A DNA stretch of 64,000 bases from Warburgia ugandensis (Eukaryota > Streptophyta > Magnoliopsida > Canellales > Canellaceae), in NCBI GenBank assembly GCA_035236585.1, contig CP141126.1, positions 64,705,414 through 64,769,413 on the forward strand, read 5' to 3'. Positions 46,222 to 57,902 of the stretch are shown in pieces. Position 1 is the stretch's first letter. Every line of letters starts with the position of its first letter. Made by a program: the position numbers and the translations under genes. Under the pieces are notes generated by a model. It was not told the DNA's origin. It saw nothing but the letters and a program-made list of their open reading frames with translations, and made no database searches.

Positions 46222-46271
46222 GGTTATCTTTTCGGAAAGTTTAACACCCTATCAGAAAGCGTGAATGAGGA

Positions 46272-46741
46272 GTGCCATTATTGTCAGTAAATTTCATCCA
46301 TGAACTAGGCCGAAATTGTTGTTTTCCTCTGGTAAGGCAAACTCTTTTTAGAAGAAATTCATTTTCAGTAAAAAGTAACTCCACTTTCAGTTCGTGCATT
46401 CCGTGTTCTCACTTTCACGTGGACGAAGATAATGGGTTTGGGATGGCCAATTATAATAGAACCATATGAAACTGGAATGATTGACCCTCGACAACCTGAA
46501 GGTTTTCTTGCTTATGGAATACTTTTCCTGTTATTAGGTCTTTGTCTCGGATTTAAGAACTTTTTGAAATAGGATCCAGGTAAACGACATCCTAAATTGC
46601 GAGTTTGCAACAGTGTTCAAGTCCACAGGAACGGCGCTGCAAGATTGTCAGAAGGAATTATATGATGCTCCTGGTAGCAAACGGGAGTACATGCCGTGCG
46701 GAATGAAAATTACTGAGTGGGCTTCTGGAAATTTTCAATGA
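46272..46741 (+). pseudogene. Frameshifted coding-like fragment, possibly a plastid-targeted small membrane protein
   Basis: A frame from ATG 46272 gives a Ser/Arg-rich leader (about 55 residues, ending HFHVDEDNGFG) resembling a transit peptide. At about 46440 the sense continues in the +1 frame as GWPIIIEPYETGMIDPRQPE and a hydrophobic stretch LAYGILFLLLGLCLG, stopping at TAG 46570-46572. A third frame is open from 46580 to 46741 with coding-like text (FKSTGTALQDCQKEL, PGSKREYMPCGMKITEW). The pattern suggests exons of one gene joined without introns, or a decayed gene, with at least one indel. I do not recognise the family. The solo LTR ends only about 50 bp upstream. Confidence 0.35.
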
Positions 46742-49059
46742 TCCAAACCGCTTATGTGATTCTAGCTATCCAAGATTTCTAAACTAGTAAAATTTGTCTG
46801 AAAGATGAGTCTCAAGGACTCGATTTTCTCCAGTTCTTTACGTGAAAAATCGAAAACACATTCTTTCCCCTATTTTGTACCTGAAAAACCGTAGAAAATC
46901 AAAGCCTCTTTTCTTTTTCATCAAAGAATTTATGAATACTTAAACGCATTATCCTAGTTCCTAAGTCTACTTAAATCTCTCGAATTAGAAGGAAAGTGCC
47001 CCTTTAAACATCTGACAAACATAACAAAGAGAGAGGCCTTTCTTTGCTGTCTGCAACCAATTGTACTAGACTTTCCAGTTGAGAAGATTGAATTTTCTTT
47101 GGACAGATTGAATCAAATGAGCTGTTTGGATCATTGAAAAGCTCCAAAAAAAGTAGGTCTGGGCTATTTTCATTCTGTCTGACCTATGTTTCCTTTTTGG
47201 TCAGCATCTCCATTTGATGTTTAAAGTCCACTCCAAGTGGGTGTTGCATGTCTTGTGGTTTACGAAGGCAGTAGTCTGATTCTGATGTTTACAAAGTTGA
47301 TTTCTTTGGTCGGGGACAAAGGATGAAATCATCAGATTCATACTCTCTACTGCCAAATATTGATCCGAAGCAGCTCTTTCGTCGTGATTCTATAAAAAAA
47401 GAAAAAAAAAGAAAAAGGAAGATAAAATATGAAATTAAAAGAAAAACACTTAAATCCGGGGGAGAGAGATTTTCTCTGCAGCTATTTTTTGCAGAAGGAA
47501 TTTGGGAATTAGATTTTCTCCTCAGCTATTTTTTGCAGAAGGAATTTGGGAATTTTAACCTGGTTATAGGGTGCCCCTGATTTCGATAATCACACCCATC
47601 TTTGTGTGTGAACAATCTATATCTCTACTGTGATCAAGTCCCCTGGTTTTTATCCTTTTTCTCTTTTATTTGAAACATCATAGAGAAAAGAAAATTTAGT
47701 TCAATAATGTCTAGCGGGCCTTAGAAACATGATTTCATCATGTTAAGGGTACTAAGAATCTGGTAGTAGAGGGTAGTTCTCTTTTGGCTAAAAATGAAAA
47801 AGATACTCTTGGTAGTTTCCGCCAAAAGCAGGAACTTGATGGCAAATATACTTTTTTTTTTCTTCGTCTGCAAATAGAAGCTCTCCGATGAGCCACAGTA
47901 AAAATACAAAAAGATAATATCTACTTCTTTGGAGACTCACTAGCTGTCTATCTTACCAAGACTCTTCATACAAATAGTTAACTTCTTTTATACAATAGTT
48001 ACCGGTATGATATAAATTATTTAAATTGTTATTTTGTGTTCTTTGCTTGGTCATGTGCTAGTTAACCACCAAATTGCATGGTTAATAGGCATATAAGCAC
48101 TCAAAACTCATGCTCGGCTTTATATTCTAGCATCTTAAGTTGTCTTAATATTTATACTTTTTCCTTTCATGTATTATAAATTGATAGTGATATGAGCCCC
48201 TTGTTTAATCTCATGAGATCCTCAATGGTACAAACATATATAACTCCAAGTGGGAAAAAACTTTTGAAGACCAAACCCTTTGATAATGTTGCCCTTGACT
48301 TAAATGGCTCAGGATCCAAAATTCTCATCCATTGGATGATCTTAACAACTACTGCCTTTAGTTGTAACATAGATGGTGAAATCTTTTACCATCTAGCCTA
48401 AGACCATCCAAAAATCTGGCAACCTAGAGTTATTACTGTTTGTATCATTTAGTTAGGGATTCATGAAGAAAACCAAGAACCACATATATCACTGCCCACT
48501 ATAGATTCCACAAGTTCCAAAAGCCAAACTGAAGCAAAAGAAAAGTTCTTGACATTCAAGGCTACGGACTAACCTTGGACCAAATGAACTTGATGAAATT
48601 GTAATAGATTGATTTGAAGGCAGGAGGAGAATTGGGCCCAAATAAGTTTTTGAGAACTTTTGCAAACAAGAAAACCATAGATGCTCTGGTTTCGAGAGAC
48701 AACTAATGGTGGACACAAGGATTTATAGTAAGCCAAACTATCCCTTTTACAACCTTTGGAAAAAAATCATTTCCAAGTAAACGAAGCATAACACCACTCT
48801 CAACAAGAGTAACACCAAACCTTGAAGGAGGAATTTCGTCAAAAATTGACTTTTGTGAAATTAAATTTTTCTATAACTTAAAATCAGACTTTGAAACCTT
48901 AAGATTTGGAATGTACGACAAGATGATTCCAAGGACACTAAGAACATTGAATTCTAGTTTGGATGAAAAAGTTTGAATTTTCTAATGAGAAGCATTTTTA
49001 TAAAATCGTGGTTGGGCCTTATTAAAATCTGTAGCGAGTAGGTCAGATGACATTATGGT
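46742..49059. other. Noncoding stretch
   Basis: No gene recognised. A small tandem duplication with a 44-bp period lies at 47479-47560 (CAGCTATTTTTTGCAGAAGG twice). The frame at 47323-47580 begins with ordinary-looking codons but runs into low-complexity lysine codons. No other repeat or RNA gene was seen. Confidence 0.3.
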
Positions 49060-50913
49060 TGTATCACATCATCATGCTTGATTAAAAAGAAAAAATCATT
49101 ATTCTTATAAAAGAATTAATAAATGAATAATTACATATATATGTATGTATGTATAAGATTTTAACTTAAAGGAATGGGCCATTTTTGATATCAGCACTCC
49201 CAAACTTAAATGACAGTTTGACTGTAAATAGTCAGGTTTATTTTGAACAACCCAAGAGAGAAATCCAAAAGAGAAAAGGAGAGAGAGGAGAAGAAGAAAG
49301 AGAGACAGGAGAAAGGAGAGCTCATTGTGCCACAATTCATGCTAGCCACGAAAGGAATCTGGTGGTGAAAAATGGTAAAATATGATGAGAAGACATTGGT
49401 AGAGAAGCAAAATGAGGGCAAGATTGGAAGATTTGAACTATTTATTATGTTCCTCTCATCAAATAGACCAAATCTAAGAAAAATCACGACGGTCAATGAA
49501 GAAACGACATCAAAATCTTAAAAACAGTAACTTCGAATATGGTAATAGTTTGACAACTGTTTTTCATTAATTTTCGCCATCAAATGATAATGGATCTTCA
49601 TCAAATTTGAAGGAATTGTAGGTAAGACCTTGATCTATATTTTTCCTAAAGAAATTTTAAAATTTGGAGTAAAAATGGTTACCAGCAACGATGTCTTCGG
49701 GCACCTTCTTAGCTGATGATTGTTCATCACTGGTGACCTTGCATTTTCACTCAAAAATCACAGTTTTAGCATATTTTGACATGATTTACCCAATGAAATG
49801 GGTTCTTTTGAGATCTTAGATAATATGATCATCCAAATCAGATTTGATCTTGATCTATCACCGTCGATCCATGATCTGTGAATCTGACCATCCATTTCAT
49901 ACATTGTGATGATCCTTGATGATCTAGTACACGATCTACTACTTTAAAATAGATCTAGACCATTCATCTATTAATATATGACAAGATGCTCCACATCTAA
50001 CCAATCTAATTTTTGATTTTGATCTAAGGCGTCCATTTGGCTAATCGAAGGTTAGATTTCGCTGATCGATAACTTGACTGACCCTTAACATTGATTCGAC
50101 TACTGAGCAATGGTCATATGCTTATATTGCAAATTTATAACATTAAAATTAGATAAATGATTATGTAATTAGTATGTCAACATGTTGTTCAAATCATTTG
50201 ATAAATCAAGCTAGAGGGAGACAATTGAATTGAGAATTTTGCCAAAGATGTAGGTAGTTTTAACATTGATGTGCTTTTTGTAATAAGTGGAAACTGTGAA
50301 AACTATTTCATTGAAAATAGTAAAAATGTAATCATGTGATTTCTAATTGCATGTAATTGAGCATCTTTGTATTTTATGCAAAATACTAATTCTGAAATAC
50401 CATATTGATTTATTTATAGCATTGAAAAATTATTACATAGAACTATGTTTGAAAATGCATTGATTGCATGATTTATGAAATGATAAGGATTGATATTACT
50501 GCGTAGAATCCTCAGACTCAACCTTGTGAGGGTTGCTTTTACTTGGCTATGTAGTACCATGATATTTGACTTACATGACTTTACCAGTGCATGATTTTCG
50601 GTTGTTTGATAAGTCATAGAGGCACGTGATGATGCTTAGTTATATAATGTTATGATGGGTATAGGATATGAGGGATGTTGTGCTAGGAGAGTTTAAGGAC
50701 ATATCATCCTCCCTTTGAAATTTCATGTATTTGATACCTGGCTATAATAGGTCGAGTCAGGTCATGATGACATCATGGGCAAGTCATGGCCTTGCGTATT
50801 GTGTTTCCTGTGCACATGGTGTAATGAAGTCTATCCATTCTAGTATCAGCGGGACAACTTTGGACACGACTGGGTCTTGTCCCCTGTACAGTTGGTTGAT
50901 TAGTTTCAAGATT
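49060..50913 (+). mobile_element. Family B LTR copy, right end interrupted
   Basis: The copy begins TGTATCACATCATCATGC at 49060, comparable with TGTAACATCTCATAAAG at 58871. Both then read GGGNC.ATNTTTGATAT, followed by an A- and G-rich tract (49255-49320 here, 59020-59095 there) and a block rich in GATC-type words. Towards the right, GGATGTTGTGCTAGGAGAG at 50671 matches 683-703 of the window's first LTR. The expected 3' terminus is not reached. At about 50914 the sequence changes to the CACTA-like subterminal repeats. No target duplication can be checked. Confidence 0.45.
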
Positions 50914-51240
50914 CAACTACTGCAACGAATGAGTTTTAGGATGTTAAAAACGTATATTCAAGATGGTTACTGTACCATCTTAGACGTCTTATAAAATCCA
51001 AACCAAAATAAGACGATTTCACAATTGTCTTATATTTCTAAATAAAATAAGATGGTTTAAGTAAATGTCTTTTTCTTTTTGAAAATATAAGATGGTTGAA
51101 CATAAACAGTCTTCTTTAATTTTAAAAAATATATGATGGTTGCGTCATAAACATCCTATTTAATATAAAAATATAAGATGGTTTCTTTGAAGCTATCCTA
51201 TTTTATTTGAACCATATAAGACCATCTTATTTTGTACATA
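50914..51240. mobile_element. CACTA-like terminal and subterminal repeat region
   Basis: About 50914 reads CAACTACTGCAACGAATGAG then TTTTAGGATGTTAAAAACG, which resembles a degenerate CACTA terminus. Then AAGATGGTT-type words recur about every 40-45 bases (near 50960, 51049, 51089, 51132 as ATGATGGTT, and 51175), with inverted partners ACCATCTTA near 50973 and 51224. Such regularly spaced, partly inverted short motifs are the hallmark of En/Spm (CMC) subterminal regions, where transposase binds. The opposite terminus was not found. Confidence 0.45.
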
Positions 51241-52239
51241 GTAAAGAATGATCTTTGTGAAATTGTTTTCTTTTGTTGGTTTCTATTTTTACATTCTTCT
51301 TGCAATGTTTGTATGCTTTTATTGGTTTCTATTATTACATTCTTCCTGCAATTTTTGCAGTTCAAAATACATTCAACATTCACCTTCAGCAGTCAAAAGA
51401 ATTCACATTCACTTCAACTTCAAACAAATGTATACAATCTTTCTACAATTTTCAAACATAATTCAAACTTTCATATCCACCCTTATACTAGTCCTCTTGC
51501 AAATCTGTAGTAGCAAGACATCTTTTCTTTTCTCCCATGTATTATTGTAATCCCTTACATGCAAAAACCATAACAACTCCACCATCCACACTTCACATTC
51601 GACACATTCACTACAAAATACATTAACTTCTAATATTCCACATTGGACTTCAAAATTATGAGAAAAAAGTGATAAGTACATACATTCATACTTCTCCGCA
51701 CACACCTATGTGTTTGTTTGGCACACCAACTTTCCCTCATTGAAATAAAGGAATTGCACAATGATTTCAATCAAATGAAAAAAGGAAGACATCCATATAA
51801 ATAATTTTTTTTTTTGTATTTCATTGATAAAATATTTACATTCAAGATGATTAGTCATCTACAAATTAAAGGTCAAAACATACTCAGTCCATTCCATTCT
51901 TTTGTCATCTAGATCTAATTGGGAGTAACTTTTGGTTCTCAAATCGGTTTGCAAGACAACATATATTAAATCTGTTGAGACATTCAATCTTGGATCATCC
52001 ATAAATTGTAGAAAACTGTAAGAATGATGATTAGTAAATTAATTATTTGACCTTTCTCAATTGTGAGATTATAAATCCTTTGCGAATAAGGGTTCTTATG
52101 TATCTTATAAATTAATATCCACACTCCCAATCAAATTGTTGTTTAGGGCATTGTACAACAAAGAAAATATAAAGGTTCAAATATCACATCTAATTGTAAC
52201 TTTAGGTTATAAGTTATACTAAAGAACTAATAAACCTTA

Positions 52240-53100
52240 CCTTGACCTTTTCCAAATGAGTTTTGGTGGGTGCTTAATATCTTTCATGTTAGCCCATTTA
52301 TACCATGCACTTTACATATATAAGTGAAAAGCATTAGATATCAATAATAGAAGAATTATGAGCTGCCTAGCTATTATAATGGATGCAAGAATAAAGACTT
52401 ACTTATTGATGATTTTCATTAGCGGGCCACGAATGTGCGCCTCCACAATAAAAAAAAATAATTCATGCTCACCATACATTCAAAGATAGCAGCATCTAGT
52501 GAGACCTATATACACAATTATTTAATTGAAATTTATAATACTTAACTTATATAGAAGTGAATATGTGTATTATATAACATAATTTAACAAGACATGTTAA
52601 AACTTATCAGCTATTGTAGGGAATGAATAAGGCCTGCCCTTTCTCGCATAAATCAGGTAGAATATCTTTTATTTGTTTCTCCATAGGCCATTGCTCCTTT
52701 GGTCTAGAGACGACGGTTGGGTCAAGGATTTTGTAAATGTCCTTGACCTCTAATCTTTACAATTTATCGTGTAAAGGCCTATATAAATGAAACCATTATT
52801 ACTTTTCACATATGATTAACATGTAATGTCAAGGGTTCTTAATAGTGCAGATAGTTGCATACCTAATATAGATGATGAGGTGTGTGTATTCCAATTGCTC
52901 CATATGATATATTGCTAAGAGGTCCTCATTCATTAGTGGTACCTCAACTTCGTCATCAGTAAGTACACCAACCTATATTCATACGGTGTTTATTCCCTTA
53001 TCTTCATTGATGACTCTGTAAAGTCCCCTTAGGAATGGAGGCATGTTTAATGGAACCTCCACTTGATCCCTACGGTGTGGATGTAAAGTTCCAAAAATTA
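52240..53100 (-). mobile_element. Ulp1-protease-like exons of a CACTA-type element, decayed
   Basis: The minus strand holds short open blocks separated by noncoding gaps. 53000-53090 has QVEVPLNMPPFLRGLYRVIN. 52890-52970 has GVLTDDEVEVPLMNEDLLAI followed by IYIR and a donor-like AG|GTATG. 52620-52745 has DIYKILDPTVVSRPKEQWPM and, further on, LCEKGQALFIPYNS. 52240-52310 has WYKWANMKDIKHPPKLIW. The order and the LFIPYNS word (compare the LFLPYN..HW pattern) resemble the C48/Ulp1-like domain that plant CACTA elements often carry. On the minus strand, the subterminal repeats at 50.9-51.2 kb would be at its 3' end, as expected. The assignment is from memory of the family and is moderate. Confidence 0.4.
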
Positions 53101-53339
53101 GCAAAGAATATAAGAATTTCACTGAAGACATTCAATTTTATCATGAAAAAAAAACATAAATACCAGTATCAGGACAATCGCTATGGTGGAATGTGTTGTT
53201 GGGGAGTGGGTTAGCCTAACTGGCACTATTTGCTACTTCTAGTTAACTTTAGATGCAGATAATATTAAATAATTAAGTTGAGGTATTAAAAAAAGTTATT
53301 GAAAATGATGCTATGACACCATATATATACCTTAGATAA

Positions 53340-53895
53340 TAGAGCTTTGATATACTTCACTGGCCATGCGACATGATATTCAATTGCATTCATAGGTCTT
53401 ATCTTTTACGAATATAAGCTTTGAAAGTCTAACTAAAAGAGTCTTTTTAGCAACTTTCTGCAAGTAATCCATACTAATATGTCCTAGTGTTCTATGTCAC
53501 AACCATGATTCATCATTTTTAGAAATAAAACATTTGCAATAGGAATTTTAAGCTATTAAAATTAAAGACATAAATAGCCATCTCTTTATCTTTCATATTT
53601 GATATCTTTATCATGATTATCAATAATCAAGCATTTGAATGATGTTAACTTGAGTTTAAAACCTACATCACACAATTGACTAATGGACTGGCAAATTATG
53701 ATCTAACATATAAATATTTTTCAATACAAGATGAAAATATACCTATAATAATAGTACAACATACTTTTCTTTTTCTATCTCCACTAGATGAGACAGAGCC
53801 ACCATCTTTTGGTTTGAAAATTTTGGCAAGGCTCTTGTATCTAGTCGTGTATCTTGAGCATCCACTATCAAATATCACAAGATCTTTGAAGCAGT
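53340..53895 (-). mobile_element. Ty1/copia protease and GAG-pre-integrase remnant
   Basis: On the minus strand 53770-53880 reads FDSGCSRYTTRYKSLAKIFK, then PKDGGSVSS, the start of the copia aspartic protease (usual pattern LDSGCSRHMTG). It is followed after frame breaks by ISQLCDVGF-like text and, at 53400-53520, by ESWLWHRTLGHISMDYLQKV and LSKLIFVKDKTYEC, matching the GAG-pre-integrase zinc-binding pattern (H..LGH...C). Stops and indels break the frame at least three times. The rest of gag and pol is absent. Confidence 0.75.
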
Positions 53896-55259
53896 AGCCT
53901 CAAGATACACCTACAAAACAAACAATTGACTCTTAACTTTTGATACCTATTGTAAGAAATGTATGTCCTTCAATTCCATTATACTATATTTAATGTAATC
54001 ATCCATTGATTATTTTAATGATCAATACACTATATGATCATGGTATGCAAATGCTACATAACAAGGTACCAACAATATAAGTTATCCATAAGATGACAAC
54101 ATACTCAGAGAGTCAAGTGCCAACCTCTGAAACCTTAGCCAACAAATAGGAGTTCCACAAAATGACGATTGAGAACCATGTAGATGGAAAATGGAATTAT
54201 GGTTCTGTGCAAATCTAAAATAGTCCTCAAGTAAGAATAGAATGAGAAACCCATTTTAGTGTGTGTGTGTTTCGCACAATGTTGACATGACCTCACCTAT
54301 CTAGAACAATGTTACTAAATATACATAACCATAACTACCACTAAACTTGAGGAATCTATCTTTTTAATGACATATAATATTTTTAGTTGGTTCATTTTAT
54401 GATGATATCTATTCAAGGTTGATTCTAACTACACATGGACATTTATAAACTCATAAAGGATATAAGATTTCCAACATGGGACCCACACTTGTATGTAGAG
54501 AAAGATATTCATTATGGGCATCTTGTAAATGAAATTCATGAAACCTAAGACCTTGATGACCTTTAATACAATGTTTATCAAATTGATTCTATATGTCTAA
54601 TATAAGATATTTTCAAAAGGTGTTTTAAGAGAGATTTAAATTTTATTAAATGGGGCTCATTATATTTAAATATACAAACATGACTAGTAGAGGACTAAGT
54701 TGGTCCATGCACAGAAGAACTTGAATTTTCATTATATAAATATTTATTTTTGCAAGGTTTTATCAACAAAAGCAAGTTAGTTCTATTAGTTACAAAGTTA
54801 AATTGTATGCCCTTAGTCCATAGTTCAAGTCACTATAACAGCATGTTTTTTAACTTTTTGGAACGAAATAAAAGTCAACAGGCATTTAGAATAAAAAATG
54901 AAGGAGAAACATAAAGAAAGAGAGAGAGAGAAAAAGAGAAGGAGAAAGGAGCTCTGAGGTAGAGGAGGATGTTTCCTTCCCTGGAGCTTTTGGACAAGAA
55001 GCAGGTAGCTGGTTAATCTTAAGAGGTAAGGGATCGTAGGATTCTCTAAGCTAGATCGTTAAGTTTTCAATACAATGGCACAAATGAAAAGTTGTTTTCT
55101 ATCATTGATATCATATGTGTCTAGTTTTCTACATCCTAATGCTTATAGGCCATCCATCTGTTGTATAGATGCATGTGTACTATGGTTTCCTACATTCTCA
55201 TATTTACATGACATTGGCAGGTGCATGCACACCATAGTTTTTTACATCCTAATATTTAG

Positions 55260-55760
55260 AGGCCATCTTAGTTTGATCTAATAAACAAGTGCATGCATAG
55301 CATAGTTGGATTCATATACACGTGCATGTTCGCCGTGCTTTGATCTAACGCGCAAGTGCTTGTGCACATAGTTTCATATGTTCTGCTACTCAAGCAATCG
55401 ATTGAAACTCTTATGCAAGAACAAGTGCACCCTAGTTTGATGTAATATACACATGTATACTCACCATGGTTTGATCTAACATACAAGTGATTGTATACAT
55501 AGTTTCATATGTCCTGCTAGTCTAGCTATCAATTGATCTCTTATGCAAGAGCAAGTGCACCCTTGTTTGATCTCATATGCATGTGTATGCTCACCATGGC
55601 TTGATCTAATATACGAGGGATTGCATATATAGTTTCATACGTCTTGCTACTCAATCTATCCGTCAATCTCTCATGCAAGCGTAAGCGCACCGTAAGTTGA
55701 TCTCCTATACATGTGCATGCACGATAGTTTGATTTCATGTACCAGTGCATGCACAGTGCA
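55260..55760 (+). repeat. Minisatellite 1, about 128-bp units, 3-4 diverged copies
   Basis: CAAGTGCACCCTAGTTTGAT near 55423 recurs near 55550 as CAAGTGCACCCTTGTTTGAT and near 55680 as TAAGCGCACCGTAAGTTGAT. Intervening words CTCACCATGGTTTGATCTAA and CATAGTTTCATATGTCCTGC recur with the same period. The left part (55280-55420) is a more diverged copy. Confidence 0.85.
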
Positions 55761-55764
55761 TCCC

Positions 55765-56260
55765 TGATTTTTGTAAGATGTGCACTTCACCCACCGTCTG
55801 ATTTTTGCAAGATGAGCACTTCACCCGCCGTCTAATTTCTGTAAGATGAGCACTTCACCCAACTTCTGATTTCTATAAGATGTGCACTTCATCCACCATC
55901 TGATTTTTGTAAGATGAGCACTTCATCGGTCGTCTAATTTCCGTAAGATACACACTTCATCCACCATCCGATTTCTACAAGATGAGCACTTCAGCCACCA
56001 TCTGATTTCTGTAAGATGTGCACCACATCCATAGTTGCACCGCACCCTCCATTTTACTTTTATAAGATAAGACACTACATCCATCATTTGATTTTTGTAA
56101 GATGCACACCACATCCTTACTTTATAAGATGCACATCGTATCCACTGTCTTTTCTCTCTAGGATGCATATAGGATCTAGCAACTTAACCTCTGTACGTTG
56201 TGCAATGTATTCAGTATCCTAGCCTTTGTAAGATGAGGGCAATACCCATCATCTTAACCT
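55765..56260 (+). repeat. Minisatellite 2, about 40-bp units, 10 or more copies
   Basis: The unit resembles CTGATTTTTGTAAGATG followed by AGCACTTCACCCACCGT. Units are regular from 55768 to about 56010, then increasingly diverged up to 56260, where only GTAAGATG and CCATCATCTTAACC words remain. Open frames over it on both strands are by-products. Confidence 0.9.
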
Positions 56261-56549
56261 CAATAATAACCAATCATCTTAAACCTTTGCAAAGGGAGAA
56301 TAGTAACCCCAACTGACATATGCTGGTAACTCATACACGTCAGACGTAGAGCGGTTAACTTGTAACTCATGTATGCCTAGTGGTTAGTAAACTATGCAAC
56401 ATGCATAGTATCCAGTCGAAATCATTGAACTAGGTCCACCAATATAGTAGTATACAACACCATGGCCTAGACACCAAGCACACAACTTGCATATAACACC
56501 AATTATTCTGAGACAAGTTTTGGAAAATGGCATGAAATTTCATGATGTT

Positions 56550-56905
56550 CATAGATTCGACTGCGTGGCGCCAGCTAATTGCTGGTTATAAGAATTATGT
56601 GTTGAAAGATTCGCTTACGTGGCCTCAATTAAATGCTGCTTTTGCCTATGTGGCCCCAGCTATATGCTACTTGTCAGAATTGTATACTTACATATGCGCT
56701 TGTGTGGCCCCAGCTAAATATTGCTTATTAAAATTATATGTTGACAGATTGGCTTGCGTGGCCCCAACTAAATGCTGCTGATCAGAACTGTATGTTGACA
56801 GATTTGCCTTGTTGGCACAGTTCAATGCTGCTGCTTATTAGTATTCTATACGACAGATTTGCCTTTGTGACCCCAACAGAATGCTGCTATTCGTCAGCAG
56901 TTTCT
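56550..56905 (+). repeat. Minisatellite 3, about 50-60-bp units, about 6 copies
   Basis: Words of the type GTGGCCCCAACTAAATGCTG, then AGAATTGTATGTTGACAGAT and TTGCCT, recur from 56562 to 56895 (GTGGCGCCAGCTAATTGCTG, GTGGCCTCAATTAAATGCTG, GTGGCCCCAGCTATATGCTA, GTGGCCCCAGCTAAATATTG and so on). It shows no similarity to the two preceding arrays. Confidence 0.85.
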
Positions 56906-57804
56906 TATTTGATATACATTTTTATATTCTAAATACATATTTCGAGTTCTGAGTATGTCTCTGGACATTTTATCGTGATTAATAGAGAGCATTACATTAC
57001 AATCTAGCATACATGTGTTTTCTAGATGTTTTGTCTAGCTTAGGAGTTTCCTAATACATGGTCTTACTTACCCCATCCAAACATTTCAGGCAAATCTTCT
57101 GGAAAATAAACAGAACAAGATAAGGAGAGTTGAGAATGCTTTCTTGAAAATGTATGGAGGAACATTAAAGTTGCTATAGTAACTGCTTTTAATTGTTATT
57201 TTAAACTCCATACACATTGATGTAATAAAACATGGCCCTGTTATACTATTTATGGTTAGTTTTAGTTGTTTGTGCTGTGACTAGTTACTTCTATTAGTGT
57301 TTATATGTTCCATGATATTCATACATATATGAGAAGTCTTTTTTAAGAAGTAGCACAAGGGGGTACTTTGCAAAATAGTACTAAGTAATATGTATTTTCA
57401 AAGCTTTTATCTTTGAGAAAATCCTATTTTTGAAAATTCTATTCAAAAGTCATTTTAGAAAACCTAGGTTGCCTTAGTTCGTTTCGCAAATGAATATGGA
57501 TAAATGGACGGTATAAGGGTAATTTACTCATAAGGGTATGATGTTAAATATACTTAAGAGGGTACCTTTGTAATTTATTTTTTATTTTGAGCCACATGTG
57601 GTTTTTGTTGAATGGATTTACTTGATGCTACATCATCTATTCTAGTTTAAAAAAATCTCTTCCTAAGAGATTTTGCAGAGTTTGAATCAAATTAGGAAAG
57701 TATTTCTTAATGAGAAAGCTAAAAGACATGCCATTTTAGAAGCCACCTAAGAGGTCAATACCATATAGGCTAGTTGGAGTTAAACTAGGATTAGGAGTTT
57801 CTAA

Positions 57805-57808
<4 letters not shown>

Positions 57809-57900
<92 letters not shown>
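57809..57900. repeat. Long uninterrupted (GA)n microsatellite, about 46 units
   Basis: Ninety-two bases of perfect GA, the longest simple repeat in the window. It sits inside LTR family C copy 2, at a place where copy 1 has its own expanded CT-rich sequence nearby. Confidence 0.98.

Positions 57901-57902
<2 letters not shown>

Noticed and set aside
51608..51620. CACTACAAAA word that could be a CACTA transposon terminus
   Set aside because: It lies on the wrong side of the subterminal repeats, and no matching inverted end was seen. A better though degenerate terminus is near 50914.
55268..56222. Cysteine-containing short open frames that could be taken for small secreted peptides
   Set aside because: They are encoded by minisatellite units, read open on both strands and have no signal peptide.
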